Source: Mediterranea sp. An20
GTDB taxonomy: Bacteria; Bacteroidota; Bacteroidia; Bacteroidales; Bacteroidaceae
Assembly (NCBI RefSeq): GCF_002160055.1
Contig: NZ_NFJV01000017.1
Span: 20,396-84,395, forward strand
DNA: 64,000 bases
Direction: 5' to 3'
Shown: positions 34,701 through 42,885 of the stretch, piece by piece
How positions within the stretch are numbered: position 1 is the stretch's first letter
Layout of the letters: each line of letters begins with the position of its first letter
Made by a program: the position numbers and the translations under genes
Notes under the pieces: generated by a model
Told to the model about the DNA's origin: nothing
The model's database searches: none
Seen by the model: only the letters and a program-made list of their open reading frames with translations

Positions 34701-35025
34701 TTATTCGGCTCTTTCAAGTTAGAGAAAAAGTAGCCTTAGCGTATTGGGAATATCTGGAATTTCGGGATGCTTTGGCTTGAGAATGATTTGGTTGGACTTT
34801 GCAGCCTGTACCGTAACAGTTCTCTTTCCTGACATAATTCCAATTCCGCCTATGTGACATGCCGGGTTACGGAACTACGGGAAGATTTTTTGTCTGGATA
34901 AAAGTTGGCGGGAAAGTCATAAAAATAAGGGCGGGGATATGGCTTGACAGGCAAAGCACTCATCCCCGCCCTTTATTACTGCATCTTGATTGGCTATCTT
35001 TCTGTCAGTGGCGCAACGGTTCGCG
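34701..35025. other. 0.3-kb convergent gap
   Basis: No gene is seen. It holds the terminator at 34927-34973 and otherwise nothing I can define. Confidence 0.5.
34927..34973 (-). terminator. Terminator of the carboxyltransferase gene
   Basis: AAGGGCGGGGAT (34927-34938) and ATCCCCGCCCTT (34962-34973) form a perfect 12-bp GC-rich stem. On the minus strand the stem is followed by a T-rich run (CCTTATTTTTATG). Confidence 0.75.
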
Positions 35026-36801
35026 TCATGCAAAGATGTCGCTCCGCTCTACATAAGCGATGGCATCTCCTTTATTTACTATATCACCTTGCTTGGCGCA
35101 TACTTCAACCACGCGTCCTGTAAATCCGGTCATCACTTTTTCATATTCTCCCCATGGGGTAGAGACATAACAGAATACCTCGTCATGCTGGTATTTGCGG
35201 CCGATGAACGGTGCAGATGATGGTCCCTCTACCGATACTTCCCAAAGCACTTGTCCTTTAGATGGAGCGATGATGGGATCTGCCTTGGCGCGTTTCAGTT
35301 TTTTGATTTCTTCTTCGTTGAATCCTCCTTTAGCCATAGCAGCATCTTTAGCGCGAATCAGTTCTTCTTCGAAGCGTTTCTTGGCTACGCCAGATTTATA
35401 GTCGCGATACTGGCGGTCGTGCATGGCCAATTCAAACAGTTCTTCATCGTCCGGTCCATATTCCCATCCCTTTTCATCCATTTCTTTGCGGTAGGTGTCG
35501 AGGGCGTCGGGGTAATTCAGTTGCGGATCGGCATCAGTAAACTCATAGCCTTTCTGTTTGGCAAGTTCTACGATTTCAGGAGCCAGTTTTCCGGGCAGGC
35601 GACCGCTTTTACCCAAGATCATATCCCAAGTATGGTTGTCTATCATGGTCCAGCGTTCTTCCCCTTTAACCTGTTGCATCAGGTTCATCAGAGCAACGTT
35701 CTTAACATATTGGCTGAAAGGTGTAACCAAAGGAGGATAACCCAGTTTCGGCCAGACGTATTCAACTTCATCGAACAGCATGACGAGCAGATCGTCCAGG
35801 CTTAATTCCGATTCGTTTTTGCTCTTGAGAATCATATTGATACCTGAGTGTACCCCTTTCAAGTCGGCCATCATGGAGCCCATCATGCCGCCCGGAAGTC
35901 CGCATTTAAGCAATAAAGAAGACATGTGCTTGTTTGTGGGATCCATGAAATAGCCCAGGAAATCATCGATGAAGCTTTGTGTCATGCTGCGTGTTTCCAT
36001 ATAAGCTTTCATGTTGATTTCGGGCACTTGGAACCCGGCATCTTTCAGCATGGCCTGTACGGAGATGACATCGGGATGCACCTTGCCCCACGACATTGGC
36101 TCCATGGCTACGTCGATGATGTCGGCGCCATTCTCACATACTTCTAAGATGGAAGCCATGGAAAGTCCCGGTCCGCTGTGTCCGTGATATTGGATGAGGA
36201 CATCAGGATGTTTGTCTTTGATGCGTTTTACAAGACGTCCTAACATAGCCGGCCGTCCGATGCCGGCCATATCTTTCAGGCAGATTTCCGGAGCTCCCGC
36301 TGCAATTAGCTGGTCGGCTATGTCGGCATAATAATCTACAGTATGAACTGGCGAATAAGTGATGCAAAGTGTAGCTTGCGGAATCATGCCTGCCTCAAGG
36401 GCATATTTGATGGAGGGTATGATGTTTCTTGTCTCGTTCAATCCGCAGAAGATACGGGTGATGTCTACGCCTTGGGCATGTTTTACCTTGTACATCAATC
36501 GGCGTACATCGGCAGGTACGGGATACATGCGGAGCGCATTCAGGCCGCGGTCAAGCATGTGTGTCTGTATGCCTGCTTCATTGAAAGGTTTGGTGAAAGC
36601 ACGCACGGCTTTATTGGGGTTTTCGCCATAAAGCAGGTTGACTTGCTCGAATGCACCTCCATTGGTTTCTACGCGGGCAAAACAGCCCATGTCAATGATG
36701 AGTGGAGCTACACGCACCAGTTGGTCTACCCGTGGCTGATACTTGCCGGAGGATTGCCACATGTCCCGATAGACGAGGCTGAATTTGATTTCCTTTTTCA
36801 T
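35026..36801 (-). CDS. Pyruvate carboxylase subunit B / oxaloacetate decarboxylase alpha-like carboxyltransferase
   Basis: A 591-residue DRE-TIM-barrel carboxyltransferase. The N-terminal metal-site segment reads YRDMWQSSGKYQPRV where typical enzymes have RD-x-HQS. KDMAG (catalytic Lys) and the metal-binding His pair in QYHGHSGPG are present. A PYC/OADA region follows. The last ~75 residues have the biotinyl-lipoyl fold (PIIAPSKGQV ... GFTGRVVEVCAKQGDIVNKGDAIAYVER). Where the biotin hairpin EAMKM should be, the sequence reads YVSTPWGEYEKVMTG, so the biotin-acceptor Lys motif is missing. It may use a separate biotin carrier or have another activity. Single gene, own promoter and terminator. 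Confidence 0.85.
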   Translation of the reverse strand: MKKEIKFSLVYRDMWQSSGKYQPRVDQLVRVAPLIIDMGCFARVETNGGAFEQVNLLYGENPNKAVRAFTKPFNEAGIQTHMLDRGLNALRMYPVPADVRRLMYKVKHAQGVDITRIFCGLNETRNIIPSIKYALEAGMIPQATLCITYSPVHTVDYYADIADQLIAAGAPEICLKDMAGIGRPAMLGRLVKRIKDKHPDVLIQYHGHSGPGLSMASILEVCENGADIIDVAMEPMSWGKVHPDVISVQAMLKDAGFQVPEINMKAYMETRSMTQSFIDDFLGYFMDPTNKHMSSLLLKCGLPGGMMGSMMADLKGVHSGINMILKSKNESELSLDDLLVMLFDEVEYVWPKLGYPPLVTPFSQYVKNVALMNLMQQVKGEERWTMIDNHTWDMILGKSGRLPGKLAPEIVELAKQKGYEFTDADPQLNYPDALDTYRKEMDEKGWEYGPDDEELFELAMHDRQYRDYKSGVAKKRFEEELIRAKDAAMAKGGFNEEEIKKLKRAKADPIIAPSKGQVLWEVSVEGPSSAPFIGRKYQHDEVFCYVSTPWGEYEKVMTGFTGRVVEVCAKQGDIVNKGDAIAYVERSDIFA

Positions 36802-36851
36802 CTTGATTCTGCAATTATAGTTTTTCTATGTAGGTTAACTTTGAACAGATG

Positions 36852-36859
36852 CAAATGTA
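36852..36859 (-). promoter_or_regulatory. Carboxyltransferase gene promoter, -7 element
   Basis: The minus strand reads TACATTTG, matching TAnnTTTG, about 50 bp before the start codon. Confidence 0.55.
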
Positions 36860-36915
36860 GGACTTTCCTTTGACATATTGTCATGGAAAGGAAGAAAAAA
36901 ATGTAGTAGGAAGAT

Positions 36916-37074
36916 ATGTTTAATATCATGTTTTTGGTTGACCAGCCAGAATCCGTGACATTTTCTTGGGTCTGCTATGCCGGACAGACTCTTATCTTAC
37001 GGAAGCAGATTGCTTATACTTTGGAAGCCGGCTTTTTATGGCGTGGCAGCGTGCTGCTTATAGCTAAGAAATAA
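36916..37074 (+). CDS. Possible 52-residue small ORF
   Basis: An ORF of 52 codons starts at ATG 36916 with AGTAGGAAG just upstream as a possible ribosome site. It encodes a peptide with a hydrophobic end (GFLWRGSVLLIAKK). It fills the 350-bp gap between the divergent carboxyltransferase promoter and the fabD terminator. No family is recognised and no promoter box is visible, so this may be chance or a gene remnant. Confidence 0.2.
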   Translation: MFNIMFLVDQPESVTFSWVCYAGQTLILRKQIAYTLEAGFLWRGSVLLIAKK

Positions 37075-37137
37075 ACATCTACTGATGGAGGGGGAAATAC
37101 GCTGTGAATGGTACCGTTACTGCCGTCTGTTTATAAA

Positions 37138-37168
37138 AAGAGCTGCAATCGAGAAAATTGCAGCTCTT
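37138..37168 (-). terminator. fabD terminator
   Basis: AAGAGCTGCAAT (37138-37149) and ATTGCAGCTCTT (37157-37168) form a perfect 12-bp stem with a 7-nt loop. On the minus strand the stem is followed by TTTATAAAC. Confidence 0.75.
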
Positions 37169-37218
37169 GTGGTAGTGATAGAAGATACAATATATCTTTT
37201 GCTTAATGCTCGGATGTA

Positions 37219-38106
37219 TCAGGCAATGCCGTGGGCTATGGCTTCTTTGTCGATTTTCTTGATGAGTCCTTGCAGTACGGCACCCGGACCGCATTCAGTG
37301 AAATCAGTAGCACCATCGGCAATCATGTTTTTGATTGTCTGTGTCCAACGGACAGAGGCTGTCAGCTGGGCAACAAGGTTCTTCTTGATTTCAGCCGGGT
37401 CGGTGTGTGGAAGAGCATCGACGTTCTGATACACCGGACAGTTCGGAGTGTGGATTTCTGTAGCTTCGATGGCTGCAGCCAGTTCTGCACGTGCCGGTTC
37501 CATCAGCGGAGAGTGGAAAGCACCGCCTACTTTCAGCGGCAGGGCACGTTTGGCACCGGCAGCTTTCATCAGTTCACAGGCTTTATTGATGCCTTCGATG
37601 GAGCCGGAGATGACAATCTGGCCCGGGCAGTTGAAGTTGGCAGCTACACATACTTCGCCTTCAGCCTGAACTTGTGCACATATTTCTTCTACTTTCTCAT
37701 CCGGCAAGGCAATGATGGCAGCCATGGTAGAGGGGTGTGCCTCGCAGGCTTTCTGCATGGCCATGGCGCGGGCATAAACCAGCTTCAGGCCGTCTTCAAA
37801 AGTCAGTGCACCGGCTGCGACCAAAGCTGAGAATTCGCCCAGTGAATGTCCGGCTGTCATTTCGGGCTTGAACTCGTTGCCCATGCAGAGGGCAGAAATG
37901 ACCGAATGCAAGAATACGGCAGGCTGAGTAACCTTGGTCTGGCGGAGATCTTCATCAGTACCGTTAAACATGATGTCGGTAATGCGGTAGCTTAAAATAT
38001 CATTGGCTTTTTCGAACAATTCTTTGGCCAACGGTGAGTTGTCATACAAGTCTTTTCCCATGCCTACAAACTGGGCACCTTGTCCGGGAAATACAAATGC
38101 TTTCAT
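37219..38106 (-). CDS. fabD: Malonyl-CoA:ACP transacylase
   Basis: Transfers malonyl groups from CoA to acyl-carrier protein for fatty-acid synthesis in the cytoplasm. The 295-residue length is typical. The N-terminal FPGQGAQ, the nucleophile Ser88 in GHSLGE and His198 in GAFHSPLM are in place. The start is at MKAFVFPGQG (38106). The frame continues upstream to 38175, but that lies beyond the promoter box at 38148-38155. It is isolated from other fab genes here. Confidence 0.96.
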   Translation of the reverse strand: MKAFVFPGQGAQFVGMGKDLYDNSPLAKELFEKANDILSYRITDIMFNGTDEDLRQTKVTQPAVFLHSVISALCMGNEFKPEMTAGHSLGEFSALVAAGALTFEDGLKLVYARAMAMQKACEAHPSTMAAIIALPDEKVEEICAQVQAEGEVCVAANFNCPGQIVISGSIEGINKACELMKAAGAKRALPLKVGGAFHSPLMEPARAELAAAIEATEIHTPNCPVYQNVDALPHTDPAEIKKNLVAQLTASVRWTQTIKNMIADGATDFTECGPGAVLQGLIKKIDKEAIAHGIA

Positions 38107-38147
38107 ATTTATTTCTGTTTTAAAATGATTTATCAATAAGATGGGGG

Positions 38148-38155
38148 CAAAGGTA
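38148..38155 (-). promoter_or_regulatory. fabD promoter, -7 element
   Basis: The minus strand reads TACCTTTG, matching TAnnTTTG, 41 bp upstream of the fabD ATG. It rules out the longer frame. Confidence 0.6.
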
Positions 38156-38384
38156 AGTCTTTTTACTCGAAACACCGCACAAATGAAGGAGTTTTGTGCA
38201 GGTGCTTCATTTTATGGGGCTGTAAAGTCTGCTAAAAATAGGTCTTCTATTGGGGGGTATGTATTCAGAAGACAAGACTGTTGGCTGCGAGATTTCTCTG
38301 CAGCCTTGCAGGCTTGTCTCTCTTTGTAGAGTTTCTCTTTCGGTGCGGAAAGCGTACGGGAGAGTGGGGGCGTGGGCGACTATG

Positions 38385-39431
38385 CTAATCACTATCTTTG
38401 GTGATTTCGCCCGCTAAGTTAGAATTCATCAAATGTCTGATTTCGGGCAGGCTGAGTCCGTGTCCTAAGAGGAACATCAGTTTGGTGACGGCACATTCTG
38501 GCGTGCTGTCATAGCCGCTGATGACACCGGCCTGCAGCAAGTGAAGTCCCGTTTCATAGCGGCTCATTTCTACGGCTCCGCTGGGGCATTGCGTGATGTT
38601 GACAATGATGATGCCGCGTTCGGTTGCTTCGGTCAGTTGGCGGATGAACCATTCTTTTTGTGGAGCGTTGCCCGAACCGTAGGTTTTGAGCACCACGGCT
38701 TTCAGTTCCGGCACATGCAGCACGGAGTCTATGATGCTTTCCTGTATGCCCGGAAAGAGGGTCAGCATGACTACGTTGGTGTCGAACAGATAGTGGGGTT
38801 TCATCGGGCGGGCAGGGTTGGGGCGTCGTATCAGATGTTCGTTATAGCGGATGTGGATACCGGCTTTTGCCAATGAAGGATAGTTGAATGAACGGAAAGC
38901 ATTGAAGTTTTCTGCATTGATTTTGGTGGTGCGGTTTCCCCTCATCAGTTCGTTTTCAAAGAAGATGCATACTTCCGGCACCATGGGAGAGCCATCCGGT
39001 CGACGGGCGGCAGCGATTTCAATGGCTGTGATAAGGTTTTCTTTACCGTCTGTGCGCAAGGTTCCGATAGGTAGTTGCGAACCGGTCAGGATAACTGGTT
39101 TTCCCAGATTTTCCAACATGAAACTCAGAGCAGAAGCTGTATAGGCCATAGTATCTGTCCCGTGCAGGATGACAAATCCGTCAAAGCGGTCATAGTTATC
39201 ATGTATGATTTTGACGATTTTCGCCCATAGAGCAGGTTCCATGTCTGATGAGTCGATGGGTGGGTCAAACTGATAAGACGAAATGTGGTAGTTAAACCGC
39301 TTCAGTTCGGGCACATGACGGAGCAGGTGGTCGAAATCGAAGTTTTCCAACGCACCAGTTTCCGGATTTTCTATCATGCCGATGGTGCCGCCCGTATAGA
39401 TAAGGAGGACGGCAGGATAGTCTTTTGTCAT
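38385..39431 (-). CDS. ansA: Type I L-asparaginase
   Basis: Hydrolyses asparagine to aspartate and ammonia. The 348-residue product has the two asparaginase signatures: IYTGGTIGMIENPETGAL at residues 11-28 (nucleophilic Thr) and VILHGTDTMAYTASALSFML around 87-106 (second catalytic Thr-Asp). There is no signal peptide, consistent with the cytoplasmic type I enzyme. It has its own promoter. The neighbours cdd and fabD are unrelated in pathway. Confidence 0.94.
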   Translation of the reverse strand: MTKDYPAVLLIYTGGTIGMIENPETGALENFDFDHLLRHVPELKRFNYHISSYQFDPPIDSSDMEPALWAKIVKIIHDNYDRFDGFVILHGTDTMAYTASALSFMLENLGKPVILTGSQLPIGTLRTDGKENLITAIEIAAARRPDGSPMVPEVCIFFENELMRGNRTTKINAENFNAFRSFNYPSLAKAGIHIRYNEHLIRRPNPARPMKPHYLFDTNVVMLTLFPGIQESIIDSVLHVPELKAVVLKTYGSGNAPQKEWFIRQLTEATERGIIIVNITQCPSGAVEMSRYETGLHLLQAGVISGYDSTPECAVTKLMFLLGHGLSLPEIRHLMNSNLAGEITKDSD

Positions 39432-39460
39432 AAGTTCCTATTTTTGCTGTTTTTCGGGCA

Positions 39461-39468
39461 CAAAAGTA
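39461..39468 (-). promoter_or_regulatory. ansA promoter, -7 element
   Basis: The minus strand reads TACTTTTG, matching TAnnTTTG, 29 bp upstream of the ansA ATG. Confidence 0.6.
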
Positions 39469-39502
39469 AGAAAAAATAGTGAGATACCCTATGATATAGT
39501 GA

Positions 39503-39985
39503 CTATTTCATGGCAGATGAGTCGAAAGATAGAGGCAACAGACTGCCAGCGCCCTTTATTTCGTAAATACCTTCGGTGCCGAAAAGCAGGATACGCATCG
39601 GGTGTCGGAAGCGTTGTTCGGTTTCCAGCATTACCTGACGACAGGCACCGCAAGGTGGAATGGGTTTAACCAGAAATTCTCCGCTCTCATTGCGGGCGGC
39701 AATGGCCAAGGTGTCGACTGCCTGGTCGGGGTATTGTGAATTGGCATAAAATAAGGTAGTCCGTTCGGCGCAGAGTCCTGATGGATAGGCGGCATTTTCC
39801 TGGTTGCTGCCAGTAATGAGGACACCGTTGACCAAGCGTGCAGCTGCTCCTACAGAGAAATGTGAATAGGGTGCATAGCTGTGGTAAGTAGTCCGGCGTG
39901 CGGCTTCCAAAAGCTCGCGGTCATCTGCACTCAGTTCTTCTTCCTGACAAATTCGGATGGAGATAGAGATATTCAATTCTTTCAT
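39503..39985 (-). CDS. cdd: Cytidine deaminase
   Basis: Zinc enzyme converting cytidine and deoxycytidine to the uridine forms for pyrimidine salvage. The 160-residue length fits the homotetrameric class. Zinc ligands are Cys72 (in LCAERTT, with catalytic Glu74) and Cys112/Cys115 (PPCGACRQV). The N-terminal SYAPYSHFSVGAA block is the usual substrate pocket. About 25 extra N-terminal residues precede the conserved core; a later start is possible. Confidence 0.94.
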   Translation of the reverse strand: MKELNISISIRICQEEELSADDRELLEAARRTTYHSYAPYSHFSVGAAARLVNGVLITGSNQENAAYPSGLCAERTTLFYANSQYPDQAVDTLAIAARNESGEFLVKPIPPCGACRQVMLETEQRFRHPMRILLFGTEGIYEIKGAGSLLPLSFDSSAMK

Positions 39986-40027
39986 GGGTGGATTGTTTTT
40001 TGAATGATTTCTGTGATTCTTGCTATT

Positions 40028-40351
40028 TTAGTGCTTATGAGGACGGGGAGTCGGGGAGCGCTCACTTTCCTTGAAGGAGTCCATGTATACCAGTTTCCCG
40101 TCTTCAAATCTCACAATCACTATGGTCGGTTCACTTTCCAGCGCACTTAGCAGTTTACGGTATTCCCATTCTTCCAGGTCATGGTCGAAACGGCGATAGT
40201 CGGGCTTGCCTAAAAGTTGGGTAACCTCTTGGGGAGACATACCTTGTTGTATGCTTTCCAGAGCATTGGTTTTAGGATAGAATATATGGGAGCAGGATGT
40301 CAGCAGTAACACGAACCCTGCGGTTACAATTTTCTTACAACGGACTTTCAT
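40028..40351 (-). CDS. Small SmpA/BamE-like lipoprotein
   Basis: A 107-residue predicted lipoprotein. The signal MKVRCKKIVTAGFVLLLTSC has a lipobox ending in Cys20. The body contains IQQGMSPQEVTQLLGKPDYRRFDHDLEEWEYR, the GMSxxEVxxLLGxP pattern of SmpA/OmlA/BamE folds. BamE proper assists outer-membrane protein assembly, but many unrelated small lipoproteins share the fold, so a Bam role is not claimed. The start is at 40351; the longer frame (40381) reaches into the promoter box. Confidence 0.8.
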   Translation of the reverse strand: MKVRCKKIVTAGFVLLLTSCSHIFYPKTNALESIQQGMSPQEVTQLLGKPDYRRFDHDLEEWEYRKLLSALESEPTIVIVRFEDGKLVYMDSFKESERSPTPRPHKH

Positions 40352-40378
40352 ATTTTTCGTTAGGTTGTTTCGTGTGCC

Positions 40379-40386
40379 CAAAAGTA
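40379..40386 (-). promoter_or_regulatory. Lipoprotein gene promoter, -7 element
   Basis: The minus strand reads TACTTTTG, matching TAnnTTTG, 28 bp upstream of the chosen start. Confidence 0.55.
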
Positions 40387-40521
40387 GGCATTTTATGCCA
40401 TTTCACTATACGATATGCACTAATAAATAATAAAATGATTGTTTTTCTCGAATCTTTTGCGGACTTTTGCAGAGCAATGAAGAAATATTTATGCTTCATC
40501 TAACTAAGATAAGTTATCCGT

Positions 40522-41445
40522 ATGAAACGAATGATCCGTGCTTTTTTTCTGAGCGTCTTCTTTTTGTGTTGCCTGTCTGTAGAGGGACAGGCTCAGCGCA
40601 GAAATGCCACATATAATAAATATATCAAAGAATATGCCCCTCTTGCAGTAGAGCAAATGAACAAGTATAGGATTCCTGCCAGCATCACGCTGGCACAAGG
40701 TCTTTTGGAAAGCGGGGCAGGACGTAGTGTATTGGCTCGTAAGAGTAATAACCACTTCGGTATCAAGTGTCATGGCTGGAAGGGACGCAAGGTTTATCAT
40801 GATGATGATGCCAAAGGAGAATGCTTTCGGGCTTATCGAAAAGTGGAGGATTCGTATGAAGATCATTCCAAGTTCTTGAAGAACGGTCCGCGTTATGCTT
40901 TTCTTTTCAAATTGAAGATTACGGATTATAAAGGCTGGGCCAAAGGCTTGAAGAAAGCGGGGTATGCCACCGACCGTTCGTATGCCAACCGCCTTATTAC
41001 TATCATCGAGGATTATGATCTTTATAAATATGATCATAAAGGAATGAGTAAGCGTGAGGCACGCCGCTGGCAAAAGCTGTTGAAGAAAAAGCCTTGGTTG
41101 GCCAATCCTCACCAGACTTATCTGGCCAATGGCCTGGTTTATGTTGTGGCGCGCGACGGCGATACTTTCCGTTTGTTGGGCGGTGAGTTTGACATCAGTT
41201 GGAAGAAATTGGTGAAGTATAATGATTTACATAAGGAGTATACGCTGGAAACGGGCGACATTATTTACCTGAAGAAGAAAAACAAGAAAGCGCAGAAGCC
41301 TTATGAAGAGTACATCGTGCGCGACGGTGATTCCATGCATTCCATTTCGCAGAAATTTGGTATCCGTTTGAAGAACCTTTATAAGATGAATAAGTGCGAT
41401 GAAGATTATGTGCCCGAGGTGGGAGACAGATTGCGGCTGCGGTAA
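40522..41445 (+). CDS. Secreted glucosaminidase with two LysM domains
   Basis: A 307-residue peptidoglycan hydrolase with a signal peptide (about 1-25, ending GQAQ). A GH73-type glucosaminidase domain spans about 30-170: ASITLAQGLLESGAGRSVLARKSNNHFGIKCH contains the catalytic Glu, and YANRLITIIEDY is the usual end. Two LysM modules follow at about 205-255 (VYVVARDGDTFRLLGGEF) and 263-307 (EYIVRDGDSMHSISQKFGI). It probably cleaves glycan strands during growth or division. The stop is 36 bp before the palindrome that precedes the adaptor gene. Confidence 0.92.
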   Translation: MKRMIRAFFLSVFFLCCLSVEGQAQRRNATYNKYIKEYAPLAVEQMNKYRIPASITLAQGLLESGAGRSVLARKSNNHFGIKCHGWKGRKVYHDDDAKGECFRAYRKVEDSYEDHSKFLKNGPRYAFLFKLKITDYKGWAKGLKKAGYATDRSYANRLITIIEDYDLYKYDHKGMSKREARRWQKLLKKKPWLANPHQTYLANGLVYVVARDGDTFRLLGGEFDISWKKLVKYNDLHKEYTLETGDIIYLKKKNKKAQKPYEEYIVRDGDSMHSISQKFGIRLKNLYKMNKCDEDYVPEVGDRLRLR

Positions 41446-41481
41446 ATGAATTGTACGGTAAGTTATCCGAAAATGTACAGG

Positions 41482-41501
41482 GGTGTCCGATATCGGACAC
41501 C
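41482..41501. promoter_or_regulatory. Perfect 20-bp palindrome, candidate activator site 1
   Basis: GGTGTCCGATATCGGACACC is a perfect dyad. An identical copy occurs at 51061-51080. Its centre lies 53.5 bp before the GG of a -24 element in both places, the position expected for an upstream activating site of a sigma-54 enhancer-binding protein. Eight T residues follow this copy, so it may also terminate the glucosaminidase transcript. Confidence 0.65.
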
Positions 41502-41543
41502 TTTTTTTTGTTCTTACCTCTGATATTCAGCGAATTGATTTTT

Positions 41544-41559
41544 TGGCACGGATTTCGCT
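41544..41559 (+). promoter_or_regulatory. Sigma-54-type promoter of the adaptor/permease unit
   Basis: TGGCACGGATTTCGCT fits the -24/-12 consensus TGGCACGnnnnTTGCW at all fixed positions except one (C for the second T of the -12 box). Transcription would start near 41570, giving a ~60-nt leader to the adaptor gene at 41631. No TAnnTTTG box is seen in this gap. Confidence 0.65.
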
Positions 41560-41630
41560 TAGAGATGGGAGGAGTGTCCGGTTTCAGGTAAACCGGGAAA
41601 GAAGTCAAAATAAACTAAAGTATATAAGAT

Positions 41631-42881
41631 ATGGATAGGGAAATTCCGAAAGAAGTGCGCCGAAAAGAGCGTAACAAGAAGTTCATCCGCTATGGAATCA
41701 GCGGTGTGATAGTCATTGTAGTAATCAGTGTGCTTATCTCTGTAATGCGCACGGGAGTGAAAGAGAAGGATTTGGTGTTCTCCACCGTAGACCAGGGTAC
41801 TATTGAGGTCAGTGTGAGTGCTTCGGGCAAGGTGGTGCCTGCTTTTGAGGAGATTATCAACTCGCCCATCAATACGCGCATCGTTGAGGTATATAAGAAA
41901 GGTGGAGACAGCGTGGATGTGGGAACTCCTATCCTGAAGCTGGACTTGCAGAGTACCGAAACCGCCTATCAGAAGTTGCTGGATGAAGAACTGACCAAGA
42001 AATATCAGTTGGAGCAGTTGAGGATAAATAATGAGGTGGCACTGAACGACCTGGCCAATCAGATAAAGGTAAGCGAGATGCAGCTTAACCGCAAGCGTGT
42101 CATCTTGCGCAACGAACAATATCTGGACAGTATCGGTTCCGGTACCACCGACCAGGTGCGCCAGGCAGAGCTGGATGTTAATGTATCCGAACTGGAATTG
42201 GAACAGCTGCGCCAGCAATATGAAGGCAAGCGTCAGACACTGGATGCTGACTACAAGGTGAAGGAATTGGAGTTGAGTATCTTCCGCAAAGATTTGGCTG
42301 AGACTCGCCGTACTTTGGAAGATGCTCAGGTGCGTTCGCCCCGCAAAGCCATCCTGACGTACATCAACGACCAGATTGGCGTGCAGGTGAGCCAAGGCAC
42401 ACAGATTGCCATCATCTCCGACCTGAGTCATTTCAAGGTGGAGGGCGAGATTGCCGACACTTATGGCGACCGTGTGGCTGCCGGCGGTAAGGCCATTGTG
42501 AAAATTGGCCGCGAGCAACTGGTGGGGCAGGTGAGCAGCGTTACTCCGCTGTCGAAGAACGGTGTCATCAGCTTTACCGTCCAGTTGGAGGACGACAGCA
42601 ACAAACGCCTGCGTTCCGGTCTCAAGACGGATGTCTACGTGATGAACGCCGTGAAGGAAGACGTGATGCGCATTGCCAACGCCAGCTACTACGTGGGACG
42701 TGGTGAGTATGAACTGTTTGTCCGCACCGCCGATGATGAACTGGAGAAGCGCAAGGTACAGCTGGGCGACTCGAATTTCGAGTACGTCGAGGTGGTCAGC
42801 GGCTTGGAGCCGGGCGAGCAGGTGGTGGTCAGCGACATGAGCAACTACAAGAACAAGAACAGCCTGAAACTAAAGAAGTGA
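41631..42881 (+). CDS. Periplasmic adaptor (MacA/HlyD family) of the permease array
   Basis: A 416-residue membrane fusion protein anchored by one N-terminal helix (about 22-43: GISGVIVIVVISVLISVM). A lipoyl half (VSVSASGKVVPAFEEIINSPINTRI) is followed by a ~110-residue coiled-coil hairpin (about 105-225). The second lipoyl half and beta-barrel domains follow (VRSPRKAILTYINDQIGVQVSQGTQIAIISD) with a membrane-proximal domain at the end. It is the only adaptor in the 16-kb array and directly precedes permease A1 (4-bp gap). It probably couples the pumps to a TolC-like channel encoded elsewhere; none lies in this cluster. Confidence 0.92.
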   Translation: MDREIPKEVRRKERNKKFIRYGISGVIVIVVISVLISVMRTGVKEKDLVFSTVDQGTIEVSVSASGKVVPAFEEIINSPINTRIVEVYKKGGDSVDVGTPILKLDLQSTETAYQKLLDEELTKKYQLEQLRINNEVALNDLANQIKVSEMQLNRKRVILRNEQYLDSIGSGTTDQVRQAELDVNVSELELEQLRQQYEGKRQTLDADYKVKELELSIFRKDLAETRRTLEDAQVRSPRKAILTYINDQIGVQVSQGTQIAIISDLSHFKVEGEIADTYGDRVAAGGKAIVKIGREQLVGQVSSVTPLSKNGVISFTVQLEDDSNKRLRSGLKTDVYVMNAVKEDVMRIANASYYVGRGEYELFVRTADDELEKRKVQLGDSNFEYVEVVSGLEPGEQVVVSDMSNYKNKNSLKLKK

Positions 42882-42885
42882 TACT

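Noticed and set aside
34701..34926. Gene between DUF169 and the carboxyltransferase terminator
   Set aside because: The only frames are short, without a ribosome site or recognisable family.
41482..41509. Palindrome plus T8 read only as a terminator of the glucosaminidase gene
   Set aside because: Termination may occur here, but the identical palindrome at 51061 has no T-run and both keep the same distance to a sigma-54 element, so a regulatory role explains more.
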